Source of the DNA: Alphaproteobacteria bacterium
GTDB taxonomy: Bacteria > Pseudomonadota > Alphaproteobacteria > RS24
NCBI GenBank assembly: GCA_028816945.1
Contig: JAPPQG010000219.1
Coordinates: 4,466-13,447, forward strand
DNA: 8,982 nt
Direction: 5' to 3'
The position numbers and the translations under genes are program-made. This document shows, piece after piece, positions 6,546 through 8,982 of the stretch. The first letter of the stretch is position 1. Each line of letters opens with the position of its first letter. The notes beneath the pieces are model-generated. The model was not told the origin of the DNA. It ran no database searches and saw nothing but the letters and a program-made list of their open reading frames with translations.

Positions 6546-7308
6546 GAAACAGGAATTTATTCGCATTGCCCGCCGTTTGACGGAAGAGGGTGCTTTTTTA
6601 TGCCCGCATGAGGCGGGCTATGGGCTTATGGTTAAGCGCAATAAATGGCAAAAGCCGATTATGCGCGTCGCCAAAGATAAAATAGCGGCGTTTGTGCGCG
6701 ATGAGTTGATTACCAATATTAAAGCAAAACATAATCACTTTAAGATGACACAGGCAGGCCGCGCCCATTATCGCCGTTATCTAAACCAAACAGACCCCTA
6801 TCGCGCCCAACACCAAAAAATAGAAACAGATGAAGCAGGCATTAGCCGCAATATGAGTGAAACGCCTTTGAGCTGGTTAAAGGCACGGGCGGGCAAGGGG
6901 GGTGGGATTAAATTTTCAGATGCTGAATTCAAAGCAGGGGAATATTTACGCCGTGATTATGAAATAAGCCGCATGAGCAAACGCTTATGTGTCGATTGGT
7001 CGCGCCCGATTGCTGGCACGGGGTCTAATAAGAGCGTGCGGCAGACAGATTTGCCCGATATGGTGCTAGATGCAAGCCGCCGCTTTACCAAAGCATTGGA
7101 GACGGTTGGGCCGGATTTAGCCGATATATTAGTGCCTATTTGTTGTGAATTAGTGGGGTTGGAGACGGTTGAGAAAAATATGCAATGGCCGCGCCGTTCA
7201 GCCAAACTAGTCTTAAAATTCGCCCTATCGCGCCTTGCAACCTATTATGGTTTGCAGCCGCCAAGAAAAGTCTCTGTGTCAGAACGGATACGGTCGACCA
7301 TCGCATAA
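6529..7308 (+). CDS. DUF6456 domain protein with N-terminal winged-helix-like region
   Basis: The product has 259 residues. About residues 110-243 match what I know of DUF6456, a domain of unknown function in Alphaproteobacteria: SPLAWL-like ETPLSWLKAR, then FKAGEYLRRDYE, DWSRPI, ALETVGPDLADIL, CCELVGLETVEK and WPRRSAKLVLKFALSRLATYYGL. Residues about 5-85 look like a winged helix, ending in a wing-like KMTQAGRAHYRRYL. DNA binding is therefore plausible but not proven. ATG codons at 6529 and 6532 are both possible starts; the TTG just before them is less likely. No clear ribosome site is seen, and the start lies 17 bp inside the DnaA-like gene, so translation probably depends on coupling to it. 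The 3' end overlaps sufE on the other strand by 64 bp. Confidence 0.82.
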   Translation: MMTPAEKQEFIRIARRLTEEGAFLCPHEAGYGLMVKRNKWQKPIMRVAKDKIAAFVRDELITNIKAKHNHFKMTQAGRAHYRRYLNQTDPYRAQHQKIETDEAGISRNMSETPLSWLKARAGKGGGIKFSDAEFKAGEYLRRDYEISRMSKRLCVDWSRPIAGTGSNKSVRQTDLPDMVLDASRRFTKALETVGPDLADILVPICCELVGLETVEKNMQWPRRSAKLVLKFALSRLATYYGLQPPRKVSVSERIRSTIA

Positions 7309-7667
7309 AATCCATTTGACCTTTGCGGGGTTAAATGTTCGCCAAGCCCTAATTGCTGGAAAATATCTTTGGCATTTAGGGCTAGAATTGTTTGCGCTGA
7401 TTTGCCCGAATAAAGCATAAGCAAAATAGCGATGAGGCCGCGCACAATATGGGCGTCTGAATCGCCCCGCAATATGAGCCTATCCGCATTGCCTTCGCAA
7501 ATAAGCCAAGCTTGGCTAACACAGCCCTGCACTTTATTGCTTTCATTATATTCATCCGCTTGCAAGGGGGCTAGCTGGCTACCAAGTTCAATAATATAGC
7601 GATAACGTTCTTCCCAATCATCAAACAGGGCGAAATCATCTTGTAATATTTTTATATCTGTATTCAT
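7245..7667 (-). CDS. sufE: Cysteine desulfuration protein SufE
   Basis: The product has 140 residues, normal for SufE, which takes persulfide sulfur from the cysteine desulfurase SufS for iron-sulfur cluster assembly in the cytoplasm. The acceptor Cys49 lies in VQGCVSQAW, the family signature, and the C-terminal half has the expected HIVRGLIAILLMLYSGK segment and LTPQRSNG. No other suf gene is present in the window. The ATG at 7665-7667 is preceded only by AT-rich sequence with no ribosome site, and the upstream region is a 17-bp tandem array; an in-frame ATG at 7695-7697 is closed by a stop two codons later. The last 20 codons overlap the convergent DUF6456 gene. The metzincin gene lies 117 bp upstream on the same strand. 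Confidence 0.93.
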   Translation of the reverse strand: MNTDIKILQDDFALFDDWEERYRYIIELGSQLAPLQADEYNESNKVQGCVSQAWLICEGNADRLILRGDSDAHIVRGLIAILLMLYSGKSAQTILALNAKDIFQQLGLGEHLTPQRSNGFYAMVDRIRSDTETFLGGCKP

Positions 7668-7783
7668 TATTTATTCATATTCATATATTTACTTCATACA
7701 TATATTTACTTCATACATATATTTACTTCATTCACATATTCATTTCATTCACATATTCATATATTTATATTCATATATGCCGT
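7668..7783. repeat. 17-bp AT-rich tandem array in the gap between the metzincin gene and sufE
   Basis: Exact copies of CATACATATATTTACTT lie at 7695-7711 and 7712-7728, preceded by a 13-bp copy lacking one CATA (7682-7694). Two related 17-bp units follow, at 7729-7745 and 7746-7762, differing from each other in two bases. The rest of the gap is similar AT-rich sequence. No terminator hairpin or clear promoter stands out, so signals for sufE must lie in or beyond this array. Confidence 0.85.
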
Positions 7784-8982
7784 TTAGATAATATCTGCTT
7801 GTGTGCCTGCGTCTATTGTCTCATCTACATTATTTACAGCAATGATTACCGGATGATATTCATCTGAAAAACGCGCGCCTTCATGTTCTGATGGGATATC
7901 CCGAAATAATAATAATTCATAAACATTATTCCTGCTATATGGTGCGCCACCTGCCATATCGTGTGGGCTTTCATAGTCAGGTGAGCGTTTGAAACGAATT
8001 TCATAATCATCAGCATCAATCGTAAATAAGTCATTGTCGAATCGGCCAGCGGGCAAACTATAAATGACTTCAATGTCTGTGAGCCGATAAATATCTAAAT
8101 TGGTTGGGATAAATATTACTGTGTCTGTGCCGATATTTTCATACACATTAAAGACATGAATCAAATTGTTATAATATGGATTTATTTGTAATGGTTCTGA
8201 CAAATGTATAGCTGCTTGTAATGAGTCTGATACACGGGAGAGTATTTGGTGTTTTGGTGTGCCCGGCGCACCATAAAGAAATTGCAAGGCTGCAATGTCA
8301 GATGTTTGTAAGCGCCGCCCCGGGTCTGCACCGTTCATAATAGAATTTAGGTTTGGGTCACTCGGCCAGCCTCTTATTGGCTCAGCTGCATGTTTAAGCC
8401 CTAATGCGTGGGCAATTTCATGTATAAGCACAGAAACATGAACCTCCCCCGCTGATGATGAATGAAGCCATATATTTGTTTTTCCAGCACCGGGGTAGTC
8501 AGCTAACCCATAATAATTGTGGATACTGTTTTTATCATTTTGAAAAATAAATTCAAAATCGCTCACCCGCTTGCTATCATCGCGTGCCACTTCAATAAAT
8601 TTAAGATTGGTGACGGCTTCAAACTCAGCTAAAGCAGCCTCTACTTTGGCCCGCGCCGCCTCACTATCAGCCTGTGTGTTGAGCGTGCTTACAGCATCCG
8701 GCGGGGAAAGAGGCGCGCCACTCAATGACCATGTTATAATGAGCGGTCCTGTATTAGGCACAGCCCAAGAAGTGCCATATAATAAATATGGTGTCTGTGG
8801 GCTCTGTATGTGATTAAAATAGTCTAAATTATATACAATAAAGGTCGTATAAGGCAGCTGCGTTGCTCTTGTGTTTGCTTGCGATGAAAAATCTACTTCA
8901 CGGGTAATATCTTCTACTTCAACAGCAAGGCGGGACAGGCTTAAATGCACGCGATAATATTTACCAAATTGAAGTAACGCAC
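7784..8982 (-). CDS. Metzincin metalloprotease (M10/matrixin-like) with a cadherin-like domain, 5' end missing
   Basis: The zinc-binding motif HEIAHALGLKH follows HExxHxxGxxH of metzincins, with His177, Glu178, His181 and His187 counted from the GTG at 8948-8950. A Met-turn candidate (SIMN, Met205) and the segment DIAALQFLYG place it near serralysin and matrixin proteases of family M10. About residues 265-378 resemble a cadherin repeat: VYENIG, YSLPAG, DNDLFTID, the PDYE motif, NVYELLLF and a terminal VIIAVNNVDE. No glycine-rich RTX repeats are seen. Such proteases are usually exported, but the signal would lie upstream. The frame stays open to the window edge past the GTG, encoding ALLQFGKYYR, so the start is outside and the GTG is not needed. 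The protein ends 13 residues after the cadherin-like domain, next to a tandem repeat. Confidence 0.82.
   Translation of the reverse strand, partial: ALLQFGKYYRVHLSLSRLAVEVEDITREVDFSSQANTRATQLPYTTFIVYNLDYFNHIQSPQTPYLLYGTSWAVPNTGPLIITWSLSGAPLSPPDAVSTLNTQADSEAARAKVEAALAEFEAVTNLKFIEVARDDSKRVSDFEFIFQNDKNSIHNYYGLADYPGAGKTNIWLHSSSAGEVHVSVLIHEIAHALGLKHAAEPIRGWPSDPNLNSIMNGADPGRRLQTSDIAALQFLYGAPGTPKHQILSRVSDSLQAAIHLSEPLQINPYYNNLIHVFNVYENIGTDTVIFIPTNLDIYRLTDIEVIYSLPAGRFDNDLFTIDADDYEIRFKRSPDYESPHDMAGGAPYSRNNVYELLLFRDIPSEHEGARFSDEYHPVIIAVNNVDETIDAGTQADII

Noticed and set aside
7668..7783. Possible CRISPR array
   Set aside because: The 17-bp units are directly adjacent with no unique spacers, too short for CRISPR repeats, and no cas gene is near.
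8948..8950. GTG as the true start of the metzincin gene
   Set aside because: The frame continues without a stop to the window edge and no ribosome site is seen before the GTG, so a 5'-truncated gene is more likely.

Overview
The window looks like a piece of an alphaproteobacterial chromosome of moderate GC content with AT-rich gaps. The main clue is the pair of a short DnaA-domain-IV-like protein and a DUF6456 protein followed by sufE in convergent orientation, an arrangement I associate with Alphaproteobacteria. This rests on recognising protein families by eye; I ran no search and cannot name the genus.

Layout. (1) 1-1415: a minus-strand metallo-beta-lactamase-fold hydrolase with a C-terminal winged-helix region, then two divergent tRNA genes, tRNA-Pro(CGG) on the minus strand and tRNA-Gln(TTG) on the plus strand. 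(2) 1416-5802: four minus-strand genes read from high to low coordinates: a MarR-like winged-helix regulator, msrB, an oligopeptidase B-type S9 peptidase, and a class C beta-lactamase-like serine hydrolase. Short gaps and one overlap suggest at least the last three are co-transcribed. (3) 5803-6137: a 335-bp, very AT-rich divergent promoter region dense in palindromes, including five copies of the half-site GCATTAT/ATAATGC and an 18-bp perfect palindrome. (4) 6138-7308: the DnaA-domain-IV-like protein and the DUF6456 protein, overlapping on the plus strand. (5) 7245-7667: sufE on the minus strand, its 3' end overlapping the DUF6456 gene by 64 bp. (6) 7784-8982: the 3' part of a minus-strand secreted-type metzincin protease with an apparent cadherin-like domain; its 5' end lies outside the window.

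How the parts may work together. The regulator and the DnaA-like gene share one control region. The same 7-bp half-site occurs as an inverted pair inside the predicted core promoter of each, so the simplest model is a regulator that represses itself and its divergent neighbour. The DnaA-like protein keeps only the DNA-binding domain, and the DUF6456 protein has an N-terminal winged-helix look, so together they resemble a DNA-binding regulatory pair. MsrB, oligopeptidase B and the serine hydrolase are protein-repair, peptide-degrading and ester or amide-cleaving enzymes with no obvious shared pathway.

A second theme is unrelated short tandem repeats at gene ends: 20 bp x2 before the MBL gene, 7 bp x8 over the serine hydrolase stop codon, 15 bp x5 coding the tail of oligopeptidase B, and 17 bp x4 or more before sufE. 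Each has a different unit, which suggests repeated local slippage or duplication rather than one dispersed element.
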